Assembly (NCBI GenBank): GCA_017555445.1
Contig: JAFZGK010000056.1
Location: 1-24,296, forward strand
Direction of reading: 5' to 3'
DNA length: 24,296 nt
From: Bacteroidales bacterium
GTDB taxonomy: Bacteria > Bacteroidota > Bacteroidia > Bacteroidales > UBA932
The translations under genes and the position numbers were made by a program. The notes under the pieces were generated by a model. The model made no database searches. It was given only the letters and a program-made list of their open reading frames with translations, and was not told where the DNA came from. Every line of letters starts with the position of its first letter. Position 1 is the stretch's first letter. Positions 1-7,842 of this stretch are shown in pieces.

Positions 1-104
1 AATTCAACAGGAATAAGGCCATCGGTCATATCCGCCTTGGTACATGAACCTATTACCAAGACCGAAATCACCAAATTCAAAAAAATATGTCTAAAACTAT
101 TCAA
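1..104 (-). CDS. Partial lipoprotein, N-terminal 34 codons only
   Basis: The first 34 codons of a minus-strand gene that leaves the window at its left edge. The translation has a hydrophobic signal segment (FLNLVISVLVIGSC) ending in a lipobox-like I-G-S-C with the lipidated cysteine at residue 21, followed by a polar TKADMTDGL stretch. A lipoprotein destined for the outer membrane is therefore likely. The most plausible start is TTG at 104-102, because the frame has a TGA two codons upstream. An ATG at 117-115, overlapping the stop of the neighbouring gene as TGATG, lies in another frame and gives only a six-codon peptide. The gap to the upstream fimbrillin gene is 12 nt, so the two probably form one operon. 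The family cannot be judged from 34 residues. A one-base indel hiding a normal ATG start is the main alternative to a TTG start. Confidence 0.6.
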   Translation of the reverse strand, partial: MNSFRHIFLNLVISVLVIGSCTKADMTDGLIPVE

Positions 105-116
105 ATCTCAATTTCA

Positions 117-1145
117 TCAAATCCATTCGTCTGATGTTGTCACTCCATCACACTGAATAGAGCCATCTATTGTAAAGTTGAACGTATATACATTTCCCGG
201 CTTGAAGCCACCTTCAACATCCGAAAGCTTTATTTCATATTTTGAATTCGATTGCTGGCCATCGAATTGAAATTCAAGAATATAATCTCCATCCGCCTTA
301 TATGTTTGTGGCGCTATAAGCATCGGAACATATGTGTAGCTTTCAGTTGAGATCTGTACCTTTTCGGTATATTTAAATTCAAGCTTAGGACCTTCAACAG
401 AATTCTTGATCTGACCTATCATTGCATCAAACAACCCTGACACGCATAAGGGAGTACTGCCTCCTTCCTTTCTCTTAAGTAAAACGGATGAAACCGCCAC
501 TGCTGAGTCTTCAGATCCACATTTCAGACCTATTCTCAATAACGATAACGCATGCTGAAAAGTAAGATTGACATACTGGACATTTCCATCAGGAACTATC
601 TTGTAGTTTGCTCCCGGATCTATACTATTGACTGCTCTATCATGGGTGTTCTGTCTTGCCCACAAAAGATCCACCTGTTTTTCAAATTCGCCCCCCAATG
701 TGAAAGGGATAGAATGAATTTCTTCCACATTTGCCATCCACGGAGCATAGGCCACTACCGCCATACCCGTCTCGAATGGCGCAACTTTCGGTTTCAGAAG
801 GTAAATATCATCAAATGAGGTGGTCGCATTTTCAAAATTAAACTTCCATGATTTTGACGATTCGACCTCATGAATCACACCTCTGATATTTCTATATTTA
901 GACCCATAGCTTGAGAACTCAGACATCTCTTTAGGGGACGTAACGTCTTTTGTTTCTGAATGATAGACAAAAACACCTATCGTATTACCGTCCTTGAAAT
1001 CCTTACCCTCATGAATAACTTTAGAATCAGCTATTTCAGCAATCCGAGCTGTAATCTCCAGACGTGATTCGGGAGAATTCTCAGCACTATGCTTGACACA
1101 TGACGCAACCAACAAGACGCAAAAGATATACAAAAGCTTTTTCAT
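117..1145 (-). CDS. Fimbrillin family lipoprotein (342 aa)
   Basis: A secreted lipoprotein with a signal peptide MKKLLYIFCVLLVASC and lipobox V-A-S-C (Cys16). The mature part follows the Mfa-like/fimbrillin pattern: an N-terminal strand (LEITARIAEI), a Ser-Lys at 41-42, then a GNTIGVFVY segment that matches the usual 'W..GD.IGVF' of the family. A central VNLTFQHALSLLRIGL motif is followed by a YVPMLIAPQTY strand and a terminal GNVYTFNFTID strand. Such proteins are type V pilus subunits or surface-exposed pilus accessory proteins. The length is normal for the family. The C-terminus ends in SDEWI shortly after the last strand, so it may lack the longer tail seen in the plus-strand paralogues. 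It is transcribed divergently from the large operon, with its own promoter upstream. Family assignment is good; its role (stalk, tip or anchor) is unknown. Confidence 0.85.
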   Translation of the reverse strand: MKKLLYIFCVLLVASCVKHSAENSPESRLEITARIAEIADSKVIHEGKDFKDGNTIGVFVYHSETKDVTSPKEMSEFSSYGSKYRNIRGVIHEVESSKSWKFNFENATTSFDDIYLLKPKVAPFETGMAVVAYAPWMANVEEIHSIPFTLGGEFEKQVDLLWARQNTHDRAVNSIDPGANYKIVPDGNVQYVNLTFQHALSLLRIGLKCGSEDSAVAVSSVLLKRKEGGSTPLCVSGLFDAMIGQIKNSVEGPKLEFKYTEKVQISTESYTYVPMLIAPQTYKADGDYILEFQFDGQQSNSKYEIKLSDVEGGFKPGNVYTFNFTIDGSIQCDGVTTSDEWI

Positions 1146-1171
1146 ACCACTTCACGATGACGTTTGTCCAA

Positions 1172-1203
1172 CAAATTTAGGCAATCGCCCGCATAAAATC
1201 AAT
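1172..1203 (-). promoter_or_regulatory. Bacteroidota-type promoter for the leftward genes
   Basis: Read on the minus strand, TAAATTTG (1179-1172) fits the Bacteroides -7 consensus TAnnTTTG. ATTG (1203-1200) fits the -33 element, with 20 nt between them, inside the usual 19-21 nt range. The predicted transcript would start about 20 nt before the ATG at 1145. Pattern match only. Confidence 0.5.
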
Positions 1204-1212
1204 AGATTTTAT
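1193..1212. promoter_or_regulatory. Palindrome, possible operator
   Basis: Two perfect 8-bp inverted arms, ATAAAATC (1193-1200) and GATTTTAT (1205-1212), are separated by AATA. The palindrome covers the -33 element of the leftward promoter and lies about 17 bp outside the -33 of the rightward one. That position would suit a regulator acting on both directions. It is AT-rich, so chance is possible. No regulator gene is present in the window. Confidence 0.3.
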
Positions 1213-1228
1213 ATTTAATAACCCCCCT

Positions 1229-1260
1229 ATTGTCGTATTGAATATATTTTTATATTTTTG
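1229..1260 (+). promoter_or_regulatory. Bacteroidota-type promoter for the seven-gene operon
   Basis: TATTTTTG (1253-1260) matches the -7 consensus TAnnTTTG. ATTG (1229-1232) serves as the -33 element, again with a 20-nt spacer, mirroring the divergent promoter. The predicted start is near 1266, leaving a leader of about 30 nt before the ATG at 1299. A run of six C residues (1222-1227) sits just upstream. The intergenic region 1146-1298 holds nothing else I recognise. It is the longest gene-free stretch in the window. Confidence 0.55.
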
Positions 1261-1281
1261 TAGGAACCGCTTAGAACGCAA

Positions 1282-1302
1282 ATGAAAAACTCCAAATTAT
1301 GA
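1282..1302 (+). other. Six-codon leader ORF overlapping the first start codon
   Basis: ATG at 1282 opens a peptide MKNSKL whose TGA stop (1300-1302) overlaps the ATG of the next gene (1299-1301) in an ATGA arrangement. It lies inside the predicted leader mRNA. It could couple translation to the large gene, or be chance, since any gene beginning ATGA offers such a stop. No translation evidence is available. Confidence 0.25.
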
Positions 1303-4300
1303 AAATCAGATCTAAGATACATACATCTGTCATGTCTATCACTGCTCTGATTGCTGTAGCAATGTCAAGCAGTTGCATTGACGAATCATACTTCGTTCAT
1401 GAGACAAGCGAAGACATCTGCTTCAGCGCTCAACTCGATTCTGATGCGACCAAGAGTACTCTCATAAATCAGTTTACGAAGGATACGAGAGCCGGAGTCA
1501 TCGGCTATGTCGGAACAGGCTCCGAGGGAAACGAGTCATACTCTCTTTGGGATAGGCTCAACGGCAAGGTATTTAAATTTGATGGCGACCAGATGGGTGC
1601 TGAAGGTGAGCCTGTAAAGTGGAACGACACCCCTGCAAACACAAGGAAGCTTAGAATCTATTCTTACATCCCCAACACAACGGGAGTTTCTGTCGGTCAG
1701 TCAAGTCCGACAATTGAGTATGAAGTTAGCGAGAATGTCAGCGAACAGATTGACCTCATAACATCATACAAGGAAGTCTCAACTTCCAACAAGCAACGCA
1801 TTCCTCTGAATTTCACTCACGCCTTGACTGCCATTCAGTTCAGGAGCGGTTTTGAATGCAGAGTAAAATCAATCACAGTAAGCAATGTCTTAAAGAAGGG
1901 CATCTATAGTTTCGAGGATGATTCCTGGGACACAACAGGGCAGACCAAAGGTTCCTTCACTGTAGACTTTGATGACGATCAGGGCACAAAAGGGATGAAA
2001 GTATTCAAGGGTGATATGATCACCTTTGACACAAAAGGCACTGTGCTGATGATGATTCCGCAGAGTTTCGGAGAGCAGACCGATGCCACTGTCAGTATGA
2101 CATACTATGTCGGTGAATCCAACATAGATACCAAGACCATCACCACCTCACTTGCCGGTGCAAGCTGGAAGGCCGGGGACATGATTACATACACTCTCAA
2201 TGAAAGACAGTCCGGTGCTTCTGATGATTATATATATTTCGATCTGGCTGCAGGAGAAGTCACTATCGACGGAAGCAGCTATAAGGGCTATGTGTATGTG
2301 AAAGGCACGAATGGAGCTATAGTAACAGAGGAAGTTTACGGAACAAATACAAACAGCAAGCATTACTATATCTATCAGTCAAATCCTGACAAGGGCCAAC
2401 ATTTTGGTGGTTATCAGAGCAATGAAGACTTTACAGCAAAGAAAGATTGCGTTATCCCCGAATATGCCCAGATAACCTACAACAATCAATCTTGGGCTGA
2501 CTTCATCACAAATTATAACGGAAAGACAAGTGTTGAAGACATTATTGAAATATGGGATGATGGTGTCAATGTAAAGGGATCAAAAGCAACAAAGGAACAG
2601 TCCAAATACATCGGCACAGCTGTCGTACGCAAGGTGGGCAGAACACATACAACAAACAGAATCAGCGTCAAGGGCGACATGATTTGTCATATCACTTTGG
2701 ATAACATCTATTCTACCAAACAGCACCAAGGTCAGAACAGAACATTCGGAACAATAACCTTCCTTCCAAGTACAAACGGGAAAAAATCCGAACTTACCTT
2801 GAACATGGTGGGAGACAACCGCCTTGGCAGCATACATTATGTTTCTTCAGACAAGAATCTCAATCACAAACTCATATTTGAAGGAAAAGGTTCACTGACG
2901 GTTGCTGATGCAGATTTTTATGAAAACAATGGCGGATACTACTCCAACCATTATGATTCAGTCATTGGCGCAAGTGACAACAAGCAGGACTGTTTTGGAA
3001 TCACAATCAACAGCGGAACCATCTTCGCCGGATCCACTAAAGCGGAAAATTGTTCTGCAATCGGCGCCGGCGGTAATGGAGAAGGACATGTCACGATAAA
3101 CGGTGGTCGAGTGACTGCAGTTGCTAGCACAACAGGCACCGCAATTGGAGGTGGAATCGGATATAGCGACACGGGCGGCATAGGCAACGTCTACATAAAT
3201 GGAGGCAGTGTCTATGCTTACAACTACGAACACACAAGAACTATCCCAAGCTCAGCAATCGGCGGTGCAGGTTCCAGCAGCAAAGCTGGAAGCAAAGGCA
3301 CAGTTGTAATTACAGGAGGCAATGTTTATGCTTACTCAGAAATCGGTACTGCTATCGGTGGCGGCAGCAGCAACACCCTCCAGGGTGGTGATGCTGATAT
3401 CAGGATTTCCGGTAATGCAACAGTAATTGCACAAAGTGGATCGGCAGCCAGCGCCGGAATCGGCGGTGGTTCAGGGGGAAAGAGTGACAACATGAATGGT
3501 GGAACCGCAAAGATCACCATTTCTGAAAAACCGATCATACGTACGGGTTCCATTGGAGGCGGAGGAACTTTGAGTTCTTCCGGAAAGATTGGCTCTGCAA
3601 ACATCAATATTTCCGGAGGAGATATTCAGGCTCAGTTCGTGATGGCAGCAGGCGCGGCAACAGATCCTGAATTCATTATGACAGACGGATTGATCAGAAA
3701 CAGTCAGACAAACGACTCAGAATATAAACACATCAAGTCTGAAGGTGGAGCTGTTTACCTTGAGGCCGGCAGATTCGAAATGAGTGGAGGAGAGATCCGT
3801 AACTGTTCGGCCGATCTTGGCGGAGCAATCTACATCAAAGGTAGAGAAACCACACAAGGACAGCAAAATGAGACTAAGTTCATCCTTTCCGGCAATGGTA
3901 AGATAACTGAATGCATTTCTAACACTTCAGGAGGAGCCGTATACCTTGAAAACGGGTCTGTCTACCTACACGGAGGAGAGATATCCGGCAACCTTGCAAA
4001 TAACGGAAACGGTGGAGGAATATGCATCGTGGGAGGCAACCTTTACATGCAGGATGCCAGTCAGGTCGATGCTATAAACAACGGACAGAATCGGTCTATC
4101 GGTTCTACTACCATCAAGAACAACGCAGCCTTTGGAGGAAGTGGCGGTGGAGTATATGTAAGCTCAAGCACAGACGATGTGACAGTAAACCTTCATCAAG
4201 GTAAGATTCAGTCCAACTCAGCCACAAGATATGGTGGAGGTGTCTGTGTGGATATGGGAGAAGTTGATGAAGATGACAGCAACCCCATCAATGTATCTCA

Positions 4301-4781
4301 AGGTCCTAAGGCAATGGTAGAGGTTGGAACAGGCAATGCAGGACCGGAGATTACCTTCAACCACAGCACTCTTAAAGGTGGTGGCCTATATGCCAGCGGA
4401 ACAGATGCCAACATCACAATCAACGCCGGAAGCATCAAGGAGAACACAGTTTCCGGATACGTCGACAATCCGAATGTAGCAAATGAAGGTGGTATGGTTA
4501 CACTCAACGGAGATGACGTGACGACCTTTGTCACTGTCACCTACAACAACAACTTTGAATACCATGGCCAAAGTGGTGTCAGCAAAGAAACTCAACGAAT
4601 TGTAACAAATACCAACACCAAGATGATTGCTCCGACTGAATGGTTTGCTCAAGGATATCTGCTTGGATATACCCTATCAGGATGGAATACACGTCCCGAC
4701 GGCAAAGGAATATCATACAGTACAGGTGCAACCATGAAACTCAGTTCAAGCATCACCCTTTTCGCTCAATGGACAAGATAA
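1299..4781 (+). CDS. Large fimbrillin/beta-solenoid lipoprotein with InlB-type cap (A1, 1160 aa)
   Basis: A very large exported lipoprotein. A signal peptide with positively charged start ends at MSSSC (Cys26), followed by acidic IDES, which resembles a Bacteroidota surface-export tag. Residues about 36-300 form a fimbrillin-like (Mfa-like) domain with a Thr-Lys at 51-52, LNFTHALTAIQF, VLMMIPQSF and ASWKAGDMITYTL. Residues about 308-560 begin YIYFDLAAGEVTI and are a beta-rich linker domain. Residues about 567-775 are glycine-rich solenoid turns with repeated AIGGG and VTINGG-like motifs. Residues about 815-1050 are polymorphic-outer-membrane-protein-like coils with GGAVYLE and GGEI motifs. 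Residues about 1080-1160 contain one InlB B-repeat-like unit with GWNTRPDGKG and a final LFAQWT. It is the first gene of the operon and a close paralogue of the gene at 7843. Likely role: displayed adhesin or appendage tip, by inference. ATG 1299 is chosen because it gives the basic n-region. Confidence 0.88.
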   Translation: MKIRSKIHTSVMSITALIAVAMSSSCIDESYFVHETSEDICFSAQLDSDATKSTLINQFTKDTRAGVIGYVGTGSEGNESYSLWDRLNGKVFKFDGDQMGAEGEPVKWNDTPANTRKLRIYSYIPNTTGVSVGQSSPTIEYEVSENVSEQIDLITSYKEVSTSNKQRIPLNFTHALTAIQFRSGFECRVKSITVSNVLKKGIYSFEDDSWDTTGQTKGSFTVDFDDDQGTKGMKVFKGDMITFDTKGTVLMMIPQSFGEQTDATVSMTYYVGESNIDTKTITTSLAGASWKAGDMITYTLNERQSGASDDYIYFDLAAGEVTIDGSSYKGYVYVKGTNGAIVTEEVYGTNTNSKHYYIYQSNPDKGQHFGGYQSNEDFTAKKDCVIPEYAQITYNNQSWADFITNYNGKTSVEDIIEIWDDGVNVKGSKATKEQSKYIGTAVVRKVGRTHTTNRISVKGDMICHITLDNIYSTKQHQGQNRTFGTITFLPSTNGKKSELTLNMVGDNRLGSIHYVSSDKNLNHKLIFEGKGSLTVADADFYENNGGYYSNHYDSVIGASDNKQDCFGITINSGTIFAGSTKAENCSAIGAGGNGEGHVTINGGRVTAVASTTGTAIGGGIGYSDTGGIGNVYINGGSVYAYNYEHTRTIPSSAIGGAGSSSKAGSKGTVVITGGNVYAYSEIGTAIGGGSSNTLQGGDADIRISGNATVIAQSGSAASAGIGGGSGGKSDNMNGGTAKITISEKPIIRTGSIGGGGTLSSSGKIGSANINISGGDIQAQFVMAAGAATDPEFIMTDGLIRNSQTNDSEYKHIKSEGGAVYLEAGRFEMSGGEIRNCSADLGGAIYIKGRETTQGQQNETKFILSGNGKITECISNTSGGAVYLENGSVYLHGGEISGNLANNGNGGGICIVGGNLYMQDASQVDAINNGQNRSIGSTTIKNNAAFGGSGGGVYVSSSTDDVTVNLHQGKIQSNSATRYGGGVCVDMGEVDEDDSNPINVSQGPKAMVEVGTGNAGPEITFNHSTLKGGGLYASGTDANITINAGSIKENTVSGYVDNPNVANEGGMVTLNGDDVTTFVTVTYNNNFEYHGQSGVSKETQRIVTNTNTKMIAPTEWFAQGYLLGYTLSGWNTRPDGKGISYSTGATMKLSSSITLFAQWTR

Positions 4782-4792
4782 GAGGCTCAGAT

Positions 4793-5821
4793 ATGAAAAA
4801 CATCGGCAAAATAATATTCTTTGGCATATTCTACGGATGCATTTCCTGCTCCGTAGAAGTAGACACTTATCCTACAGATAAGGAAATTCTGCTATCACCT
4901 TTCATGACTTATGACACAGAAACAATCAGCAAGGCCAACTTATATGACGCAAGCAAACTTATAGTCGAGGATAAGGGTAACTTTTCGGTGACATCATACA
5001 AAACAGGAACTACAGAACGATACTTCCTGAATTTTGACAGAATCTATTATTTCAAGGATGATGGTAGCTGGAGATTCTACGATGCTTCTGTCGGCGCACA
5101 AGGTGTATTCTATCAGAGATACTGGCCGACCTACGCTCTTGACTTCTTTGCATACATGCCGTACGACAATCAGAACACAGGAGTGACAGTTCTGGAAAAA
5201 GCGATTCAATGTTCTCTTCCAACTGACTACGACAAACAGGCACAGGCACAGGAATTCATTTACGCCTATGCTCCTGGCCAGAAATACACAGAGCAGAATA
5301 ACGGACAGGTCAATCTGAATTTCATTCATCCATTTTCAGCTATCCGTTTTGAACTGGGAGCTGCCCATGGAAACACGAATATCGAGAAAATTGAGCTTAG
5401 GAACATAGCGTACAAGGGCCGTCTGGATGTAAGTACAAACCCGGCCCAAGCAGATCTCGCAGATACAGATTGGGTTCCGGATAATACGGATAACAAAGGT
5501 ACGATCACTATCCCCGTGGGTAAAACTGTTGGAGCAGTAGGAGCAAACGGTATCCAGCTTAATGCCAAGTTGGGCACAGACCTTCTGGTACTTCCTCAAG
5601 TCATGACTGACGATATCACGATCTATGTCAAGTTCCGATGGAACAATGTAGATTATACACCAGAAGTAAAAGTAAACACAAGTCAAACCTCGCCTTGGCA
5701 GCCAGGCAAGATATACACCTATAAACTGAATCTTGGAGACAGTGCCGAAGACATCATCAGCACAGTAACCGTTACTCCTTGGACAGATAATGAATATAAA
5801 AACGACATAGATGTTGAATAA
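4793..5821 (+). CDS. Fimbrillin family lipoprotein (B1, 342 aa)
   Basis: A lipoprotein starting MKNIGKIIFFG with cysteines at 16 and 19. Cys19 (C-I-S-C) is the likely lipidated residue, though Cys16 cannot be excluded. The mature chain shows the Mfa-like pattern: a WRFYDAS segment, YWPTYALDFFAYMP, VNLNFIHPFSAIRFELG, a DLLVLPQVM strand, WQPGKIYTYKLNL, and a terminal VTVTPWTDNEY tail of the type that can act as a donor strand in type V pili. A Ser-Lys occurs at 46-47. The frame stays open upstream to an ATG at 4640 inside A1, but that 51-residue extension would precede the signal peptide, so ATG 4793 is chosen. It lies 11 nt after A1. It resembles the N-terminal 320 residues of the gene at 11317 (shared YWP...DFFAY and LNF.H...RF.LG), but lacks that gene's extra C-terminal domain. 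Confidence 0.85.
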   Translation: MKNIGKIIFFGIFYGCISCSVEVDTYPTDKEILLSPFMTYDTETISKANLYDASKLIVEDKGNFSVTSYKTGTTERYFLNFDRIYYFKDDGSWRFYDASVGAQGVFYQRYWPTYALDFFAYMPYDNQNTGVTVLEKAIQCSLPTDYDKQAQAQEFIYAYAPGQKYTEQNNGQVNLNFIHPFSAIRFELGAAHGNTNIEKIELRNIAYKGRLDVSTNPAQADLADTDWVPDNTDNKGTITIPVGKTVGAVGANGIQLNAKLGTDLLVLPQVMTDDITIYVKFRWNNVDYTPEVKVNTSQTSPWQPGKIYTYKLNLGDSAEDIISTVTVTPWTDNEYKNDIDVE

Positions 5822-5822
5822 G

Positions 5823-6851
5823 ATGAAACGATTCTTCATACTGGCCATCAGCTTAATATACATCGCATCTGGATGCAGCCGCATACAGGTGGAAGTTGCT
5901 GATGAAAAGTCAAAGATATACATAGCAGCCAACACCATACAGTCGGCAGACACGAAATCACCATATCTCGCGACTGCCCCGAGCTCAAGCGCTCCCCTCA
6001 CTGCTCTCATTTTAGCGTCCACAACCAACGGATCTTTTCCTGATAACGGCACGGACGGTACTAATGCTGATGGAACCATTGAAAAACATGTTGTCGCTGA
6101 GTTCCAGAATAGTGCGCAGCAGCTCATCAACGGAATTTATTATAATCAGAATCACCAGGATAAAGAAGCTTATTTTGCAGGTCTTTTTCCCGAGACAGGC
6201 TGGAGTTTCAGCGACGATAATAAGGCGGCTACAAGGGAGTTTGATGGCAAGACAGACATCATGTTTGCTCCTACAACAACCGGCAAATATGGAAATGACC
6301 CTAGACCGGCACTTGAGTTTCAACACCTCCTCACTTACCTGAAAATAGAGATCGGTGTCGAAAGCGAGTCAGCAAGAGATGCATGGGGAAAGATCACCAG
6401 CATGAAGATAAACAGCAGGAACTCATTAAATCTCAACCTCATAGACGAAAGTGTAAGTTTCAGTCCCGGTGAGCCTCTTGATTTTGATTTTTTCGATCCT
6501 GCCGATGACACGCCATTTGTAAGCGCTGAGAAGTCTTATACACTTAATACTACTCTTGATAAAGATGCAGCATATATCATCTGCTCACCTGTAGTAGCAA
6601 CGCTACATGACCAGTATGATGTAACCAAAAGTACTGCCGAATATACCATAGTCCTTTCAACAGAACATCGAACAGACATCATTCTTGACATAGACCTTAA
6701 GACCGGCAATGACACATACTTTACTGGAAGTACTGCCGGACGCTTGTTCACTATCGGTCTTAACTTTAAAATGGGTAATAACATAGCCGTTTCCACATCA
6801 ATCACCGATTGGGAGACCGGAGGTACAGGAACAGGAGATATTGAGCTATAA
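5823..6851 (+). CDS. Fimbrillin-like lipoprotein (C1, 342 aa)
   Basis: A lipoprotein with signal peptide MKRFFILAISLIYIASGC and lipobox A-S-G-C (Cys18). After Thr-Lys (44-45) comes a variable N-terminal half, then LFPETGWSF, DIMFAP near residue 147 and FQHLLTYLKIEIGV near 167. The AYIICSPVVA and GRLFTIGLNFKMG strands follow, and the chain ends in SITDWETGGTGTGDIEL. The TDW-plus-short-acidic tail is common in fimbrillin-family subunits. ATG 5823 is preferred over an in-frame ATG at 5811, which overlaps B1 and adds only MLNK. The gap to B1 is 1 nt, and its own TAA shares a base with the next ATG (TAATG at 6849-6853), so translation of C1 and C2 is probably coupled. It is a paralogue of C2. Overall fold family is likely; subunit role is unknown. 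Confidence 0.8.
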   Translation: MKRFFILAISLIYIASGCSRIQVEVADEKSKIYIAANTIQSADTKSPYLATAPSSSAPLTALILASTTNGSFPDNGTDGTNADGTIEKHVVAEFQNSAQQLINGIYYNQNHQDKEAYFAGLFPETGWSFSDDNKAATREFDGKTDIMFAPTTTGKYGNDPRPALEFQHLLTYLKIEIGVESESARDAWGKITSMKINSRNSLNLNLIDESVSFSPGEPLDFDFFDPADDTPFVSAEKSYTLNTTLDKDAAYIICSPVVATLHDQYDVTKSTAEYTIVLSTEHRTDIILDIDLKTGNDTYFTGSTAGRLFTIGLNFKMGNNIAVSTSITDWETGGTGTGDIEL

Positions 6852-7840
6852 TGAAACGATTGACATACATACTTTTGTTTGGAGCAATTCTTTTATCAGG
6901 ATGCTCGAAACTTGCGGATGATCAAGACAAGAGAATAAGTCTTGGCATCGGTATCGGTAATATTGATGCTGCCACAAAAACGGCAGCTAATGCAAACGAA
7001 TTCAATCAGTCAATGATTTCTTCGGATAAGAAATTCGTCCCTGCCTTATGGTTCACAACCTCTACAGAAAAAATGTTCCAAAAAGACAATGAAACTGTTG
7101 CGGATATGTTTCCTTGCCGAACTACTGTCGAGTTTGAAAACACATCTCCAAAATATGTAAAGCATAACGGAGCAGACCTCATCTACCCTACAATGGGTGA
7201 GAACACTCCGGTTTACTGTGTAGGTCTTTATCCAAGCACAGGTTGGTATTCCGAAGATGGAATAAACGCTCATCATAACATAAACGGATCAGACGACCTG
7301 ATGTTTGCTCCTCTCATCGAAGGCTCATGGACCAACAGATTCGGAATCCAGACGTACAACCATCTGCTTACATGGATAAAGATCAATGTCTGCGCTACAA
7401 CCTTGGAAACAGCAAGACAATGGGGTTCGGTTTCTAAGGTTGAAATCGAGACCGGCGACAAGGTGGTAGTAAACCTTCAAACAGGCGCAAAATCATATTC
7501 ACACCCGGTAGCTCCTGCAGAGGGCGAGGATAGATACTATTATATCAAAGGCTTCGATAACGCTGCTGGGCTTGACCTATCTCTTACAAGTACTCCGGTG
7601 GCATCTGTTTTCTGCAGTCCTGCTACCAGCTACAACATCAAGATTACGATGAAAGACGGAATCAGCAAGACAGTGAATGTCCCTCTGAAGAATCTTGATG
7701 GAACAAATCTGACTACAGCAGAGAATTCCATCGGCAAACTATACATCATCAACCTTTATTTCAAGCCATTCGATATTATTGAAGGCAAGAGCAGTCTATA
7801 CTATTGGAATAACAAGAACGAGGACCTCTATCTGCAATAG
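6851..7840 (+). CDS. Fimbrillin-like lipoprotein (C2, 329 aa)
   Basis: A lipoprotein with signal peptide MKRLTYILLFGAILLSGC (Cys18, lipobox L-S-G-C) and Thr-Lys at 42-43. It aligns with C1 through LYPSTGWYS, DLMFAP near residue 150, YNHLLTWIKINV near 170, ARQWGSVSKVEIE, a VFCSPATSYNI strand and a KLYIINLYFKPF strand. The C-terminus differs from C1: instead of a TDW tail it has a longer IIEGKSSLYYWNNKNEDLYLQ-type ending split around a YYW, so the terminal strand may behave differently from a standard donor strand. It starts on the last base of the C1 stop codon and ends 2 nt before A2. I infer that C1 and C2 arose by tandem duplication and then diverged. Family assignment rests on pattern recognition, not on a search. 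Confidence 0.8.
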   Translation: MKRLTYILLFGAILLSGCSKLADDQDKRISLGIGIGNIDAATKTAANANEFNQSMISSDKKFVPALWFTTSTEKMFQKDNETVADMFPCRTTVEFENTSPKYVKHNGADLIYPTMGENTPVYCVGLYPSTGWYSEDGINAHHNINGSDDLMFAPLIEGSWTNRFGIQTYNHLLTWIKINVCATTLETARQWGSVSKVEIETGDKVVVNLQTGAKSYSHPVAPAEGEDRYYYIKGFDNAAGLDLSLTSTPVASVFCSPATSYNIKITMKDGISKTVNVPLKNLDGTNLTTAENSIGKLYIINLYFKPFDIIEGKSSLYYWNNKNEDLYLQ

Positions 7841-7842
7841 TC

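Noticed and set aside
1222..1227. Run of six C residues between the divergent promoters as a phase-variation tract
   Set aside because: Six bases is too short to argue for slipped-strand switching without population data.
1146..1298. Invertible promoter of the kind that switches Bacteroides capsule loci
   Set aside because: No matching inverted repeats flank the promoter pair. The only palindrome is a compact 20-bp element inside it, and no recombinase gene is present.
3000..3620. Regularly spaced short GGAGG/GGNGG motifs resembling a repeat array
   Set aside because: Spacing follows codons of glycine-rich solenoid turns in A1 (and the same in A2 and the beta-helix gene). Units are not identical and there are no spacers, so it is not a CRISPR or VNTR array.
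4640..4792. N-terminal extension of B1 starting inside A1
   Set aside because: The extra 51 residues overlap A1 in another frame and would bury the lipoprotein signal peptide. ATG 4793 gives a normal signal peptide.
5336..6130. Minus-strand open frame of 264 codons across B1 and C1
   Set aside because: It lies antisense to two well-supported lipoproteins, crosses their boundary, and has no signal or family pattern.
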